Source: Luteibacter pinisoli (GTDB taxonomy: Bacteria > Pseudomonadota > Gammaproteobacteria > Xanthomonadales > Rhodanobacteraceae). From it: DNA of 64,000 bases. Both the position numbers and the translations under genes were made by a program. The DNA is taken from contig NZ_CP041046.1 of assembly GCF_006385595.1 (NCBI RefSeq), positions 1,674,001-1,738,000 on the forward strand, written 5' to 3'. This document shows, one piece after another, positions 63,196-64,000 of this stretch; position 1 is the stretch's first letter, and every line of letters starts with the position of its first letter. A model generated the notes under the pieces. It was not told the DNA's origin. It saw only the letters and a program-made list of their open reading frames with translations, and did not search any database.

Positions 63196-64000
63196 ATGAT
63201 CGAGACCAATCCGATCCTTGCGCAGATCGCGGACCTCAAGGGCCGCGTCGAGTCGCTTAGGGGGTACCTTTGACTACGCCGTCAAGAAAGAACGCCTAGA
63301 AGAAGTCAATCGCGAGCTGGAGAGCCCCACCGTGTGGGACGACCCCAAGCGCGCGCAGGAGCTGGGCCGCGAGCGCGCCCACCTCGATAACGTCGTCACC
63401 GGCGTCGATGAGATGACCGCCTCGCTCAACGACGCCGGCGAGCTGCTCGAGATGGCCGCCGCCGACGGCGACGAAGCCACCGTGCAGTCCATCGTCGACG
63501 ACCTGAACAAGGTCGACGCCCGGGTCAGCAAGCTCGAATTCCAGCGGATGTTCTCCGGCGAGCTCGACAGCGCCGCGGCCTTCGTCGATATCCAGGCCGG
63601 CGCCGGCGGTACCGAAGCCCAGGACTGGGCGGAAATCCTGCTGCGCATGTACCTGCGCTGGGCCGAGTCGCGCGGCTGGAAGGCCGAGCTGATGGAAGTG
63701 TCCGGCGGCGAAGTCGCGGGCATCAAGTCCGCCACCTTCCGCGTGGAAGGCGACTACGCCTACGGCTGGCTGAAGACCGAGATCGGCGTGCACCGCCTCG
63801 TGCGCAAGAGCCCGTTCGATTCGGACAACCGCCGCCACACCAGCTTTACCTCGGTGTTCGTGTCGCCGGAAGTCGATGACAACATCGAGATCGACATTAA
63901 CCCGGCTGACCTGCGCACGGACGTGTACCGCTCGTCGGGCGCCGGTGGCCAGCACGTCAATAAAACCGAATCGGCCGTGCGTATCACGCATATCCCCACC
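63196..64000 (+). CDS. prfB: Peptide chain release factor 2, with programmed +1 frameshift (3' end beyond window)
   Basis: RF2 reads UGA and UAA stop codons. The first 25 codons (MIETNPILAQIADLKGRVES to RGYL) end at an in-frame TGA (63271-63273). Shifting +1 there continues DYAVKKERLEEVNRELESPT through the RF2 domains to the catalytic GGQ in SGAGGQHVNKTESAVRI near the right edge. The shift lets low RF2 levels favour its own synthesis. The remaining C-terminus is outside the window. Confidence 0.96.
63259..63274 (+). promoter_or_regulatory. prfB +1 programmed frameshift site
   Basis: AGGGGGTAC CTT TGA C: a Shine-Dalgarno-like AGGGGG three bases before the slippery CTT, the internal stop TGA and a following C. 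All elements and spacing match the classic RF2 autoregulation signal. Confidence 0.96.

Overview
The window is GC-rich, densely coded gammaproteobacterial chromosome. Gene content and order (prmB-aroC-asd-fimV-truA-trpF-trpB-trpA-accD, an Oar-type TonB receptor beside an alpha-amino-acid-ester-hydrolase-like enzyme, hutF/hutI, a Zur-linked ZnuD-type receptor, small THX ribosomal protein) point to the Xanthomonadales, most likely a Rhodanobacteraceae member near Luteibacter/Dyella. This is inference from synteny and protein character, not from a search. No tRNA, rRNA, CRISPR array or prophage was seen.

Layout. 1-6.2 kb: greB (cut by the left edge), a membrane protein, a HerA-like ATPase, a MltD-type lytic transglycosylase, a small hypothetical gene and psd. 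6.4-17 kb: surface and uptake functions, with an 1809-residue autotransporter, a REP-like inverted pair, an ester hydrolase and its TonB receptor. 17-24.5 kb: a divergent organophosphate locus (PhnS2/PhnT/fused-permease-type ABC importer ending in a DeoR regulator; opposite it an inositol-monophosphatase-family phosphatase and a Tat-exported phospholipase C), then a TPR protein. 27-38.6 kb: the core biosynthetic run prmB, aroC, 2-hydroxyacid dehydrogenase, asd, fimV (frameshifted as sequenced), truA, trpFBA, accD. 40.6-48.6 kb: PAP2/glycosyltransferase, gltX, then a zinc block (zur, znuD-like, MerC-like, CDF exporter) and the THX ribosomal protein. 48.6-61 kb: a DHFR-like protein, a DUF4331-TPR-HupE operon, an FkbM methyltransferase with a lipoprotein, and hutI-ClC-GNAT/nitrilase opposite hutF. 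61.2-64 kb: asnB behind an asparagine-rich leader peptide and attenuator, then prfB with its programmed +1 frameshift site (cut by the right edge).

The most unusual material lies at 26.1-27.0 kb and 38.6-40.5 kb, which hold two copies of one cassette. In order each has: a long-stem repeat (R1) with compensatory changes between copies; a 43-residue peptide gene on the minus strand; a near-perfect sigma-54 (-24/-12) promoter; a three-part TGTCCG/CGGACA upstream array with identical internal spacing in both copies; and a second long-stem repeat (R2), also with a compensatory change. The peptide looks like a signal peptide followed by a tiny conserved C-terminus (IASAR), which could be an exported peptide signal.

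In the second cassette an IS110-family element (about 1145 bp) has entered a REP-like palindrome between R1 and the peptide gene. Its transposase gene is frameshifted, but the noncoding end upstream folds into two internal-loop arms. The loop strands match, strand by strand, the element's own two ends and the two flanks of the insertion site: a readable bridge RNA with donor-binding and target-binding loops, including the shared AG/CT core dinucleotide.
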